64,000 bases of DNA from Ottowia testudinis (GCF_017498525.1 NZ_CP071796.1:1922001-1986000); one strand, 5' to 3'; positions 8,258 to 17,225 are shown, numbered from the stretch's first letter. Notes: generated by a model from the sequence alone, not told the origin. A program made the numbers and translations.

Positions 8258-9652
8258 CTATAGGGGCTTTGCCGGCGCGGTCTCGATCAGCACGGCGCCG
8301 GCCGTTTTGTGGCTGGCCGTGTCCACCAGGATCAGCGAACCCAGCACCCGGCTGCGCGCAAACGGCGTGGCGGGGATGGGCTCTTGCAGCACCAGCTCGA
8401 CGTGGCCGATGGCGTTGGGCTCCAGCTGCGTGGCCGCTTCCTCGGCCAGGGTGTGGATGTCGAGCCGGTGCACCACGCGGCGCACCTTGGCCTTGACCCA
8501 GCGGTGGCCGTGCAGCGCCCAGTACACGCGGCCGGCCACCAGCGGCTCGTCGTCCATCCAGGCGACGGTGGCCGACAGCTCGCGCACGGGCGGCCAGGCG
8601 GGGGCGCTGGCGGGCGTGTCGAAGTCGTCATCGGCCGCGTCGCTGGCCGCCGGCGCGGCCACGATCCAGTCGCCGCGCGACACGTCCACCTCGCGGTCGA
8701 GCACCACCCCGGCGCTGTGCCCGGCGCCGATGCCGCCGGGCCGGCGCGCGTGATCGAGCACCTGCGCCACCTCGGCCTGTTGTCCGCCCGGCAGCACTTG
8801 CACCGGCGTGCCGGGCGCGATGTGGCCGGTGGCCACGCGGCCCCAGAACACGCGGCGGCCTTGCGAGGTGTCGGACGAGGAAGAGAACTTCTCGACCCAT
8901 TGCACGGGGAAGGCGAGTGGCAAGGCCGTTTCACGCGGCGTGACGGGCAGGCGTTCCAGAATTTCCAGCAGCGTCGGCCCGCTGTAGCCGCACCAGCCGG
9001 CCTGTTCGTGCCCGAAATCCACCACGTTCCAACCCTTGAGCGCCGACACCGGCACGATGGCGGCGGGCGCCATGCCCGCGCTGGCGGTGAAGGCTTGCAG
9101 CGCGCCGCGGATGTGCTGGTAGGCCAGTTCGGGCTGCGCCACCGCGTCGAGCTTGTTGATGGCGAACACCACCGAAGGCACGCGCAGCAGCTTCAGCAGC
9201 AGCGCATGGCGGCGCGTTTGCGGAAGCAGGGGAAGCTGGGCGTTTTGCCAGTCGAGCTTGGTGGCGTCCACCAGCACCACGGCCGCGTCGGCTTGTGAGG
9301 CTGCGGTGACCATGTTGCGCGTGTACTGCTCATGGCCCGGTGCGTCGCCAATGATGAACTTGCGCGATTCGGTATTGAAGTAGCGGTAGGCCACATCGAT
9401 CGTGATGCCCTGCTCGCGCTCGGCCTGCAGGCCGTCGGTGAGCAGCGCCAGATCGGCCTCGCCGCCGCGCGTGACGCCCGCCAGGTGGTCTTGCAGCACC
9501 GCCTTGCTGTCCACCAGCAGGCGGCCGATGAGCGTGCTCTTGCCATCGTCCACGCTGCCGCAGGTGATGAACCGGAGGGCAGTTTGGGTGTCTTTTTGGC
9601 TGTTCGCGCTTTCTGGGTAAGCGCGGGAAGCTATGGATTCTATAGTGTTCAT
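8258..9652 (-). CDS. cysN: Sulfate adenylyltransferase subunit 1 (GTPase)
   Basis: 464 residues. The GTPase loop is GSVDDGKST (32-40); DAPGHEQYTRNM is the switch region, INKLDA the base-recognition motif, then EF-Tu-like beta barrels. It couples GTP hydrolysis to APS formation by CysD. The start is the ATG at 9652, since an earlier in-frame ATG would place the protein inside a palindromic repeat. The first 20 or so residues (MNTIESIASRAYPESANSQK) coincide with a copy of the short palindromic element, so the N-terminus seems repeat-derived. No fused APS kinase (CysC) domain is present. Confidence 0.9.
   Translation of the reverse strand: MNTIESIASRAYPESANSQKDTQTALRFITCGSVDDGKSTLIGRLLVDSKAVLQDHLAGVTRGGEADLALLTDGLQAEREQGITIDVAYRYFNTESRKFIIGDAPGHEQYTRNMVTAASQADAAVVLVDATKLDWQNAQLPLLPQTRRHALLLKLLRVPSVVFAINKLDAVAQPELAYQHIRGALQAFTASAGMAPAAIVPVSALKGWNVVDFGHEQAGWCGYSGPTLLEILERLPVTPRETALPLAFPVQWVEKFSSSSDTSQGRRVFWGRVATGHIAPGTPVQVLPGGQQAEVAQVLDHARRPGGIGAGHSAGVVLDREVDVSRGDWIVAAPAASDAADDDFDTPASAPAWPPVRELSATVAWMDDEPLVAGRVYWALHGHRWVKAKVRRVVHRLDIHTLAEEAATQLEPNAIGHVELVLQEPIPATPFARSRVLGSLILVDTASHKTAGAVLIETAPAKPL
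9591..9648 (-). repeat. Palindromic element copy forming the cysN 5' end
   Basis: Diverged copy carrying CGCTTTCTGGGTAAGCG and GGAAGCTATGG. It overlaps the first codons of cysN in frame. Confidence 0.55.
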
Positions 9653-9665
9653 GGTTTGCTCTTTT

Positions 9666-9773
9666 TTTGAACGCAAAGGGCGCAGAGGTTTCGCAAAAGA
9701 CGCAAAAGAAACTTTCTTCATGCCGTTCTTTTTTTGCGACCTTTGCGGAATCTTTGCGCTCTTTGCGTTCAAA
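9666..9773. repeat. Long intra-operon palindrome, copy A
   Basis: A 108-bp inverted repeat. The left arm starts TTTGAACGCAAAGGGCGCAG; the right arm ends GCTCTTTGCGTTCAAA. Arms are about 45 bp with few mismatches. It lies 21 bp after cysD and just before cysN. Four related copies occur at 17122, 41454, 56509 and 57990. Confidence 0.85.
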
Positions 9774-9794
9774 GGCTTTGGCTCGCGAACGCCG

Positions 9795-10751
9795 TCAGAA
9801 ATACCCGTCGCGTTTGCGTTTTTCCATCGACGCCTCGCTCGTCTTGTCGTCCATGCGCGTGGCGCCGCGCTCGCTGACGTCGGCGGCCAGGGTTTCGATG
9901 ACGATTTCGCCCGGCGTCGCCGCGCGGCTTTCCACCGGGCAGGTGCAGGTGATGTCGCCCACGGTGCGAAAGCGCACGGTGCGGTTTTCCACCGTTTCGC
10001 CGTCCTTGGGCGGCGTCAGGGGCGTCACCGGCACCAGCAGGCCGCGGCGCTCGACCACCGCGCGTTCATGCGCGTAATAAATCGAGGGCAGGGCGATGCC
10101 TTCGCGTTCGATGTACTGCCACACGTCCAACTCGGTCCAGTTGCTGATGGGGAACACGCGGAAGTGCTCGCCCGGCGCCAGCCGTGTGTTGAACAGCGTC
10201 CACAACTCGGGCCGCTGCGACTTGGGTTGCCACTGGCCGAAGCTGTCGCGGTGGCTGAAGATGCGTTCCTTGGCACGCGCCTTTTCTTCGTCGCGGCGGG
10301 CGCCGCCGATCAGGGCGTCGAAGCGGAATTCCTCGATGGCTTCCAGCAGCGTGACGGACTGGTGCACGTTGCGGCTCTCGCCCGGGTGCGCCAGCCGCAC
10401 CGTACCGCGCGCCATGCTGTCTTCCACGCTGCGCACGATCAGCTCGGCCTTCAGCTCCGCCGCGCGCTGGTCGCGGAAATCGGTCACTTCCGGGAAGTTG
10501 TGGCCGGTGTCGATCATCAGCAGCGGATACGGAATCCGGCCGGCGCCAAACGCCTTCTCGGCGCAGCACAGCATCACCAGCGAATCCTTGCCGCCCGAAA
10601 ACAGCAGGGCGGGGCGCTCGAACGCGGCCGCCACTTCGCGCAGGATGAAGATGGTTTCTTCTTCCAGCGCGTCGAGGTGGGCGTTGCTCAGGTGGTGGGC
10701 CGGTGCCGCAGCGGCGGCTTGTAGCAGGTCGGGGGCGGTGCGGGCATTCAT
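9795..10751 (-). CDS. cysD: Sulfate adenylyltransferase subunit 2
   Basis: 318 residues. The PP-loop SGGKDS at 52-57 (FSGGKDSLVMLCCAEKAF) binds ATP. It has HNFPEV, the GGARRDEEKARAKER loop and the C-terminal SASEKRKRDGYF-like end (EASMEKRKRDGYF) typical of CysD. It makes APS from sulfate and ATP with CysN. The start ATG at 10751 overlaps the cysH stop (ATGA). A 108-bp palindrome separates it from cysN. Confidence 0.93.
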   Translation of the reverse strand: MNARTAPDLLQAAAAAPAHHLSNAHLDALEEETIFILREVAAAFERPALLFSGGKDSLVMLCCAEKAFGAGRIPYPLLMIDTGHNFPEVTDFRDQRAAELKAELIVRSVEDSMARGTVRLAHPGESRNVHQSVTLLEAIEEFRFDALIGGARRDEEKARAKERIFSHRDSFGQWQPKSQRPELWTLFNTRLAPGEHFRVFPISNWTELDVWQYIEREGIALPSIYYAHERAVVERRGLLVPVTPLTPPKDGETVENRTVRFRTVGDITCTCPVESRAATPGEIVIETLAADVSERGATRMDDKTSEASMEKRKRDGYF

Positions 10752-11536
10752 GCGGCAATTCCTTCTTCTTTCTTCACATGCAGGCCACATTCCTTGGCAG
10801 CCTCGTCCTCCCACCACCATCGGCCGGCGCGGAAGTCCTCGCCCAGCGTGATGGCGCGGGTGCAAGGCGCGCAGCCGATGCTGGGATAGAAGGCATCGTG
10901 CAGCGGGTTGTAGGCCACCGCGTTGACGCCGATGTAGTGCCACACGTCGCCCCAGGTCCATTCGGCCAGCGGGTTGTATTTGAGGCGGCCCGTGCTCTCT
11001 TGTTCGGAGCGGTCCACCAAGGGCACGTCGGCGCGCGCGCCGGATTGCTCGCGCCGCAGGCCGGTGACCCAGGCCGCCTGGCCGGCCAGTGCGCGGGCCA
11101 GCGGCTCCAGCTTGCGGATGCCGCAGCAGGCCTTGCGCAGCGCGATGCTGCGGTACATGGCGCCTTCGCCCTCGCGCGCCACGAACTGCACCACGGCTTG
11201 CTGCTGCGGCTGATACACGGTGAGCGGCGCGTGCGGGTGCGCCGCTTGCTGCGCCTTGAGCCGATCGAGCAGCGTCAGCGTTTCGGCGTGCAGCGCACCG
11301 GTGTCGAGCACGAAGATGCCGATGGGCAGCTGGTGCGCGTTGATCAAATGCGTGATGACCATGTCCTCGGCGCCCAGGCTGTTGGCCTGCGTGACGGGGC
11401 CGGTGGCGGCGGCCTTGAGCAGGGTGACCACGGTTTCGTGCAGCTTGGCGTCGAAGTTGGCGCTGGGCCGGGCATGCAGATCGATGGCCGTGGCCACGTA
11501 CGCCTCGGCGCCGGGCAGGGCGGTGACGGCGCTCAT
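10748..11536 (-). CDS. cysH: Adenylyl-sulfate (APS) reductase
   Basis: 262 residues. It has the PP-loop-derived NSLGAEDMVITHLI and two cysteine pairs, CC at 137-138 and CAPC at 222-225. These pairs bind the [4Fe-4S] cluster of APS-specific reductases, so this enzyme reduces APS directly and would not need PAPS. This fits the absence of an APS kinase gene in the block. It overlaps both neighbours by ATGA-type junctions. Confidence 0.92.
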   Translation of the reverse strand: MSAVTALPGAEAYVATAIDLHARPSANFDAKLHETVVTLLKAAATGPVTQANSLGAEDMVITHLINAHQLPIGIFVLDTGALHAETLTLLDRLKAQQAAHPHAPLTVYQPQQQAVVQFVAREGEGAMYRSIALRKACCGIRKLEPLARALAGQAAWVTGLRREQSGARADVPLVDRSEQESTGRLKYNPLAEWTWGDVWHYIGVNAVAYNPLHDAFYPSIGCAPCTRAITLGEDFRAGRWWWEDEAAKECGLHVKKEEGIAA

Positions 11537-11937
11537 GCGACCCCCGCCTGGACGCGCGCGAACAGCGGGCGCGGCTCGATCGCATCGCCTTGGTAGAAGG
11601 CGGCGTAGCGCGCGAACTGGCGCTCGGCCGCCACGGCGTCCACGCCGGGCGCCAGCACGGCGCTGGAAAAGCCGCTGCGCGCCATCTGCACCAGCTGGTC
11701 GATCAGCACATCGCCCGTGGCGCGAATGTCGCCGGCAAAGCCGAAGCGCCGGCGCAGCAGCACGGCCTGGCTGAAGGCGCGGCCGTCGGTGAACTTGGGA
11801 AAGTCCAGCTCGATGCAGTCCACGCCTTTGAACGCGCCATCGGCGGCCAGGGCGCCCAGGTCGGCGTCGTTGGCAATTTTCAAGGTGTTTTGGGTGTTTG
11901 CGCTTGTGGGGCTTGCGCTGGAAGCTATTATTTTCAT
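11533..11937 (-). CDS. DUF934 sulfur-assimilation accessory protein
   Basis: 134 residues of the DUF934 family (VDCIELDFPKFTDGRAFSQA, RRRFGFAGDIRATGDVLIDQ). This family is almost always encoded between cysI and cysH in betaproteobacteria; its biochemical role is not settled. The first 20 residues (MKIIASSASPTSANTQ) coincide with a copy of the palindromic element, so the N-terminus is repeat-derived or the true start lies further in. It overlaps cysH by 4 bp. Confidence 0.85.
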   Translation of the reverse strand: MKIIASSASPTSANTQNTLKIANDADLGALAADGAFKGVDCIELDFPKFTDGRAFSQAVLLRRRFGFAGDIRATGDVLIDQLVQMARSGFSSAVLAPGVDAVAAERQFARYAAFYQGDAIEPRPLFARVQAGVA

Positions 11938-11939
11938 AG
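11885..11939 (-). repeat. Palindromic element copy at the DUF934 gene start
   Basis: Contains GCGCTTGTGGGGCTTGCGCT and GGAAGCTATTATTTTCATAG. It supplies the start codon and first codons of the DUF934 gene. Confidence 0.65.
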
Positions 11940-11950
11940 TTCTTTTCTCG

Positions 11951-13756
11951 TCAGGCCGTGGCCTCTTCGGCCTGGCGCGCGGCGCGGTGATCGGTGTGGC
12001 GCGCGCCGTTGGCCGCCTGCTTGAACGGCTCGTGGCCCACGCGGCGCAGGGTGTCGATGAAGCGCTCGTTGCTGCTCAAGCGCAGATCGCGGTAGGTGTC
12101 CAGAACGGCCTCGACCACGCCCGGCACTTCGGCGGCCGAAAACGAGGGCCCGACCACCTTGCCCGGCGTGGCAGGGCCAGACAACGCAGACCCATCGCTG
12201 CCGCCCAGCGTGACCTGATACCACTCCTTGCCGTCTTTATCGACCCCCAGAATGCCGATGTGCCCGCTGTGGTGGTGGCCGCAGCTGTTGATGCAGCCGC
12301 TGATGTGCAGGTCGATCGGCCCCAGGTCGGTCACTTCGTCGATGTCCTGGTACAGCTCGGTCAGCGCGGCGGCAATGGGGATGGCGCGCGCATTGGCCAG
12401 CGAGCAGAAGTCGCCGCCGGGGCAGGCGATCAGGTCGGTCAGCAGGCCGATGTTGGGCTGCACCAGGCCCAATGCCTTGGCCCGCTCGTACAGCGCGGGC
12501 AGGTCGCTGGTGTGCACCCAAGGCAGCAGCAGGTTCTGCTCGTGCGTCAGGCGCGCCTCGCCGGCGCTGAACTCTTCGGCCAGCGTGGCCAGCGCGGCCA
12601 GCGTGCCCGCGTCGGCATCGCCGGGCGCCCAGCCAGGGCGCTTGAAGGACAGCGTGACCACGCTCAGCTTGGCCAGCCGGTGCCGGCCCACGTTTTGCTT
12701 CAGCCAGCGCTGGTAGGGTTTGCTATCGGTGTTGACGGTATGTTTGAGGCCAGATAATCGCAAACGGGGTATTTCGAAGTTGGCCGTCACGCGGTCGAGT
12801 TCGGCCTGGGTGATGGTGTGCGGAGCGCCGTCCTGCTGCACGATGGCCTGGTATTCGGCCTCGACCTCGTCGATGAACTGCTGGCCCTCGGCCTTGACCA
12901 GGATCTTGATGCGCGCCTTCCACTTGTTGTCGCGCCGGCCGTAGCGGTTGTAGACGCGCACGATGGCTTCGATGTAGTTGAGCAGCTCGCTCCAGGGCAG
13001 AAAGGCGCGCACCACGGTGCCGATGACCGGCGTGCGCCCCATGCCGCCGCCCACCTTGACGACGAAGCCGACCTTGCCGCCCGCGTTTTTCAGCGCCTGG
13101 ATGCCGATGTCGTACCAGCCGGTGGCGGCGCGGTCCTCAAAGGCGCCGTTGAAGGCGATCTTGAACTTGCGCGGCAAAAAGGCGAACTCGGGGTGCAGCG
13201 TGCTCCACTGGCGCAGGATCTCGGCGAACGGGCGCGTGTCCACGATCTCGTCGGGCGCAATGCCGGCCAGCGCCTCGCAGGTGATGTTGCGAATCGCGTT
13301 GCCGCTGGTCTGGATGCCGTGCATGTTCACGCTGGCCAGCAGCTCCATCACCTCGGCCGCCTGGGTGATGGGAATCCAGTTGAACTGCACGTTGGTGCGC
13401 GTGGTGAAGTGGCCGTAGCCGTAGCGCAGCGGCGGCGCGGCCAGCGTCAGGCCGGGTTGCGAGGCCTGCAACTCGTCTTGCGTGCGCTGCGCGCGCGCCA
13501 GCAGCTCGGGTGTGGGCCGGTCGTAATCGCAGGCGATGCGGGCCAGCATGCGCAGCTGCGTGCTGCTGATCTCGCCATACGGCACGGCGATGCGCGCCAT
13601 GGGGGCATAGCGCTGGATGTACCAGCCGTTCTGCAGGCGCAGCGGCAGCATCTGCTCGTCGGTCAGCTCGCCGCGCTGCCAGCGCTCGAGCTGATCGCGG
13701 AACTGCTGGGCGCGCAGCTGGACGAATTGGCGGTCGAAATCGGTGTATTGGTACAT
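11951..13756 (-). CDS. cysI: Assimilatory sulfite (nitrite/sulfite) reductase hemoprotein
   Basis: 601 residues. It has the two-fold nitrite/sulfite reductase repeat. Siroheme/[4Fe-4S] ligands are seen in ACPGGDFCSLANAR and SGCINSCGHHH. It reduces sulfite to sulfide. The ATG at 13756 (MYQYTDFDRQFVQLR) is preferred over a GTG 69 bp upstream because this N-terminus is the conserved one. No CysJ flavoprotein is encoded with it; a ferredoxin and ferredoxin reductase lie at the other end of the block and may replace it. Confidence 0.9.
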   Translation of the reverse strand: MYQYTDFDRQFVQLRAQQFRDQLERWQRGELTDEQMLPLRLQNGWYIQRYAPMARIAVPYGEISSTQLRMLARIACDYDRPTPELLARAQRTQDELQASQPGLTLAAPPLRYGYGHFTTRTNVQFNWIPITQAAEVMELLASVNMHGIQTSGNAIRNITCEALAGIAPDEIVDTRPFAEILRQWSTLHPEFAFLPRKFKIAFNGAFEDRAATGWYDIGIQALKNAGGKVGFVVKVGGGMGRTPVIGTVVRAFLPWSELLNYIEAIVRVYNRYGRRDNKWKARIKILVKAEGQQFIDEVEAEYQAIVQQDGAPHTITQAELDRVTANFEIPRLRLSGLKHTVNTDSKPYQRWLKQNVGRHRLAKLSVVTLSFKRPGWAPGDADAGTLAALATLAEEFSAGEARLTHEQNLLLPWVHTSDLPALYERAKALGLVQPNIGLLTDLIACPGGDFCSLANARAIPIAAALTELYQDIDEVTDLGPIDLHISGCINSCGHHHSGHIGILGVDKDGKEWYQVTLGGSDGSALSGPATPGKVVGPSFSAAEVPGVVEAVLDTYRDLRLSSNERFIDTLRRVGHEPFKQAANGARHTDHRAARQAEEATA

Positions 13757-13827
13757 CGCTGCTGAGTCGTTGCCGGTCGCCAGGCGGTGGCTGGCGCCGT
13801 TGAGGTCAGCGGGCAATGTACCCACGT

Positions 13828-13882
13828 CTTATGCCAAAACAAACCAATAGTTTGTTGTTGATATATGCCAAATCGGCATAAG
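13828..13882. promoter_or_regulatory. Nested palindromes upstream of cysI
   Basis: Three inverted repeats lie within 55 bp: CTTATGCC (13828) with GGCATAAG (13875); AACAAAC-CAATA-GTTTGTT (13838-13856); and TATGCC-N5-GGCATA (13864-13880). The position 70-125 bp before cysI and the TTAT/ATAA ends fit a LysR-type (CysB/Cbl) control site. The regulator gene is not in the window. Confidence 0.5.
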
Positions 13883-14002
13883 AAGGGATGAGCGCTTGGA
13901 GCCGACGCGGCTGTCAGACGATGGCCCACAAGGCCAGGATGCGGTGGCGGCTAAGGTGGAGTTGTTTCTTTCGCAACCACCAGCACTTCAAGGAGATCAT
14001 CC

Positions 14003-14215
14003 ATGACCGTCGCCAAAGTCATTGAAATCAGCGCTTCCAGCACCAAGAGCTTCGAGGACGCCATCCTCACGGGCGTCGGCCGCGCGGCCGACACCATCGA
14101 TCAGGTCCGGGGCGCCTGGATCAAGGAGCAGAAGGTCGTCATCGAAGGCGGCAAGATCACCGAATACCGCGTCAACATGAACGTGACCTTTGTCGTCGGC
14201 CAGGTCGACAAATAA
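14003..14215 (+). CDS. Dodecin family flavin-binding protein
   Basis: 70 residues, full length for dodecin. VIEISASSTKSFEDAI at the start and GKITEYRVNMNVTFVV near the end are characteristic. Dodecins form a 12-mer that stores or buffers flavins, some also CoA. A clear AAGGAG site lies before the ATG. It is a monocistronic gene followed by a strong terminator. Confidence 0.93.
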   Translation: MTVAKVIEISASSTKSFEDAILTGVGRAADTIDQVRGAWIKEQKVVIEGGKITEYRVNMNVTFVVGQVDK

Positions 14216-14234
14216 GGTTCAGCCCTCCGGCACG

Positions 14235-14264
14235 AAAAAGCCGACCCGCGGGTCGGCTTTTTTT
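14235..14264. terminator. Bidirectional terminator between dodecin and permease
   Basis: AAAAAGCCGACCC and GGGTCGGCTTTTT form a strong hairpin with A and T runs. It serves the dodecin gene and the convergent NCS2 permease gene. Confidence 0.9.
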
Positions 14265-14287
14265 GTGGGTGGCTTTCGCGCGGGTTG

Positions 14288-15775
14288 TCAGTGCGCCTCG
14301 GCCTGCTTGGCGGCGCGGATCACGGCTTGGTCATCGCCCTTGGCGCCGTTGAAATACAGGTTCAGCAGCACGGCCGCGATGGACGCCAGCAGGATGCCGG
14401 ACTCGATCAGCGGATGGATGGCGTGCGGCATCCACTGCAGGTAGCGCGGGGCGACCAGCGGGATCATGCCGAAGCCGATGGAGATGGCCACGATCAGCGC
14501 GTTGTTGCGGTTGTGGGTGTAGTCCACCCCGCCCAGGATGCGGATGCCGGTGGCCGCGACCATGCCGAACATCACCAGACCCGCGCCGCCCAGCACCACG
14601 GTGGGCAGCGATTCGACCAGCGCGGCCATCTTGGGCAGCAGGCCCAGCACCACCAGGATGATGCCCGCCGCCACGCAGACGAAGCGGCTCTTGACACCGG
14701 TGACCGCCACCAGCCCCACGTTCTGCGAGAAGCTGGTGTAGGGGAAGGTGTTGAAGATGCCGCCGATCAGCGTGCCCAGGCCGTCGGTGCGCAGGCCACG
14801 CGCCAACGCCGGCTGATCGACCTTGCGGCCGGTCATCTCACCCAGGGCGAGAAACATGCCGGTGGATTCAATCATCACCACGATCATCACCAGCACCATG
14901 GTCAGGATCATCACCGGCTCGAAGATCGGCATGCCGAAGTGAAACGGCAGCACCACGTCGAACCATTTGGCCTTGGCGACCTTGTCGAAATGCATCATGC
15001 CGGTGGCGGTGGCGACGATGCCGCCGATGACGATGCCCAGCAGCACCGAGATGTTGGCCACGAAGCCGCGCGCGAAGCGGGCGATGAGCAGGATGGACAC
15101 CAGCACCACGGCCGACACCGCCACGCCCGGCAGCGCCGCATAGGCGGGGTTGGGTGTGGTGGGCGCCAGCGCCAGGCCCTGGGGCACCGGCGGGAAGCCC
15201 GCTTGGCCAACGGCGGCCGAACTGCGCACCGTGCTGAGCCATTCCGCATGCTCGGGCGCGACGACCATGGGCGCCGTCGGCCCCACCGGATTGCCGAAGA
15301 TCCAGTTGACACCCACGCGCATCAGGTTGATGCCGATGACTGCGATGATGGTGCCGGTGACCACGGGCGGAAAAAACCGCAGCATGCGGCTGACCAGCGG
15401 CGCGATCAGTATGGAGATGATGCCCGCGCCGATGATGGCGCCAAAGAGCAGGCGCGCGCCGTCCGGCCCGGGGTTGCCGTTGGCGATGGCGACCATGGGG
15501 CCGACCGCCGCGAAGGTCACGCCCATCATCACGGGCAGGCGGATGCCGAACCACTGCGTGGCGCCGAACGACTGGATGAGCGTGACCAGGCCGCAGCAGA
15601 ACAGGTCGGCTGAGATCAGCAGCGCCACTTCGGACGGCCCCAGCTTGAGCGCGCGGCCCACGATGAGCGGAACGGCGATGGCGCCGGCGTACATCACCAG
15701 CACGTGCTGCAGGCCCAGCGCGGCGAGCTTGCCGGTGGGTAGGACCTCGTCGACCGGGTGTCGGGAATCATTCAT
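14288..15775 (-). CDS. NCS2-family xanthine/uracil-type permease
   Basis: 495 residues, mostly transmembrane (about 14 helices). Conserved NCS2 features include GLQHVLVMYAGAIAVPLIVG near the N-terminus, MGVTFAAVGPM, and the helix-10 region NVGLVAVTGVKSRFV. The family imports nucleobases by H+ or Na+ symport. Placement in the urate cluster points to xanthine or uric acid as substrate, but the sequence alone does not fix it. It is last in the minus-strand unit that starts at gntR. Confidence 0.85.
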   Translation of the reverse strand: MNDSRHPVDEVLPTGKLAALGLQHVLVMYAGAIAVPLIVGRALKLGPSEVALLISADLFCCGLVTLIQSFGATQWFGIRLPVMMGVTFAAVGPMVAIANGNPGPDGARLLFGAIIGAGIISILIAPLVSRMLRFFPPVVTGTIIAVIGINLMRVGVNWIFGNPVGPTAPMVVAPEHAEWLSTVRSSAAVGQAGFPPVPQGLALAPTTPNPAYAALPGVAVSAVVLVSILLIARFARGFVANISVLLGIVIGGIVATATGMMHFDKVAKAKWFDVVLPFHFGMPIFEPVMILTMVLVMIVVMIESTGMFLALGEMTGRKVDQPALARGLRTDGLGTLIGGIFNTFPYTSFSQNVGLVAVTGVKSRFVCVAAGIILVVLGLLPKMAALVESLPTVVLGGAGLVMFGMVAATGIRILGGVDYTHNRNNALIVAISIGFGMIPLVAPRYLQWMPHAIHPLIESGILLASIAAVLLNLYFNGAKGDDQAVIRAAKQAEAH

Positions 15776-15843
15776 GGCACTCTCCTCGGGTTGAAATGTT
15801 TTAGGGCCCAGGCCAGCATGGCGTGCTGGCCCCGATGCTCTGT

Positions 15844-17094
15844 TTATTGAAGCAAATCGGCCAGCGTGCGGGCCACCACCTTGGTCGCGCGGCGCAGGTC
15901 CTGCAGATCGAGCCGTTCGTCCGCGCGCTTGGCGTGGCTCTCCAGCACGGTGCGCGGGCCGGCGCCGTAGATCACGCCGGGAATACCGCGTTCGACGTAC
16001 AGCCGCACGTCGGTGTACAGCGGCGTGCCGACGGCGGCGGGCTTCTCGCCGAACACCGCTTCGCCATGCTTCTGGATCGCCTCGACCAGCGGAGCGTTGC
16101 CGGGCAGCGGCGTCATGGCGTTGGCCAGCAGCAGCCGCTTGATCTCGACGCGGATGCCTTCATCGGCGCGGCCGGCGTTGAAGCCGTCCACCGCGTCTGC
16201 AATCACCTGGCGGATGTGGGCCTCGACCTCGGCCGGGTTCTCCTCGGGGATCATGCGGCGGTCGAGCTTGAACATGACCTTGCCGGGAATCACGTTGGTG
16301 TTGGTGCCGCCTTCGATGCGGCCGATGTTGAGGTAGGGGTGCTTGATGCCCGGTACCTGCGAGCTGATGGCCTGGTAGCGCTGATTCTCAGCGTACAGCC
16401 GGTTCATGATGGCGGCGGCGCCCTGCAGCGCGTCGATGCCCGTGTGCGGCACGGCGGCGTGCGCCATCTTGCCGTGCACCGTGACTTCCATCTGCAGGCA
16501 GCCGTTGTGGGCCGTGACCACTTCGTAGCTGAAGCCGGCGGCGATCATCAGGTCGGGTTGGGTCAGGCCTTGTTCCAGCAGCCAGCCGGGGCCCAGTTCA
16601 CCTCCAAACTCCTCGTCGTAGGTGAAATGCAGCTCCACCGCGCCGCGCTTGGGCTTGGCAACGGCTTCGAGCGCGCGCAGCGCGAACGTGAAGGTGCCGA
16701 AATCGCCCTTGCTGACGGCGGTGGCGCGGCCGTACATCTTGCCGTCGTGCACTTCGGCGCCATACGGGTCGCGCGTCCAGCCTTCGCCCGGTGGCACCAC
16801 GTCGCCGTGGGCATTGAGCGCAATCGTCCTGCCGCCAGGACCGTAGTCGCGCCGCACGATCAGGTTGGTGATGCTCTGCATGCCATAGGCGTGCACCGCG
16901 TCGGCGGGCACCGGGTGCTTGGCGGCTTCAAAGCCGAACGGCCTGAGCAGCTGCGCCGCAGTGTCGGCATGCGGCGCGTTGTTGCCGGGCGGCGTGTCGG
17001 TCGGCACGCGCACCAGCGCCTGCACAAAGGCGACTTCTTCGTCAAAGTGCTGGTCGATCCAGGCGTCGAGGGCGGCGTAGGCGGATGTGGACAT
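15844..17094 (-). CDS. M20-family metallopeptidase / deacylase
   Basis: 416 residues. Metal-site motifs: LNAHGDVVPPGEGW (His, Asp), YDEEFGGELGP (Glu pair, catalytic base) and the C-terminal ESHAKRADERL (His). The dimerisation domain spans roughly 200-310. It belongs to the ArgE/DapE/CPG2-type amidohydrolases. In this context it could act on a ureido or carbamoyl intermediate of purine breakdown, but the substrate is not decidable. It is separated from the upstream fusion gene by palindrome copy B. Confidence 0.8.
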   Translation of the reverse strand: MSTSAYAALDAWIDQHFDEEVAFVQALVRVPTDTPPGNNAPHADTAAQLLRPFGFEAAKHPVPADAVHAYGMQSITNLIVRRDYGPGGRTIALNAHGDVVPPGEGWTRDPYGAEVHDGKMYGRATAVSKGDFGTFTFALRALEAVAKPKRGAVELHFTYDEEFGGELGPGWLLEQGLTQPDLMIAAGFSYEVVTAHNGCLQMEVTVHGKMAHAAVPHTGIDALQGAAAIMNRLYAENQRYQAISSQVPGIKHPYLNIGRIEGGTNTNVIPGKVMFKLDRRMIPEENPAEVEAHIRQVIADAVDGFNAGRADEGIRVEIKRLLLANAMTPLPGNAPLVEAIQKHGEAVFGEKPAAVGTPLYTDVRLYVERGIPGVIYGAGPRTVLESHAKRADERLDLQDLRRATKVVARTLADLLQ

Positions 17095-17121
17095 AGTTGT
17101 ATAGAGGAAAAACCGAAGATG

Positions 17122-17212
17122 GGACGCGAAGGACGCGCGAAGGACGCAAAAGTAGAACCAACTTTCTTGAATTCTTTCGCGCCTTTCGCGGAATCTTTGC
17201 GCCCTTCGCGTA
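17122..17212. repeat. Long intra-operon palindrome, copy B (diverged)
   Basis: About 90 bp. The left arm has GACGCGAAGGACGCGCGAAG and the right arm GCGGAATCTTTGCGCCCTTC. It is more diverged than the other copies. It lies about 13 bp after the stop of the uraD-amidohydrolase fusion and just upstream of the M20 gene. Confidence 0.7.
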
Positions 17213-17225
17213 CGGCTGTTTGGGG

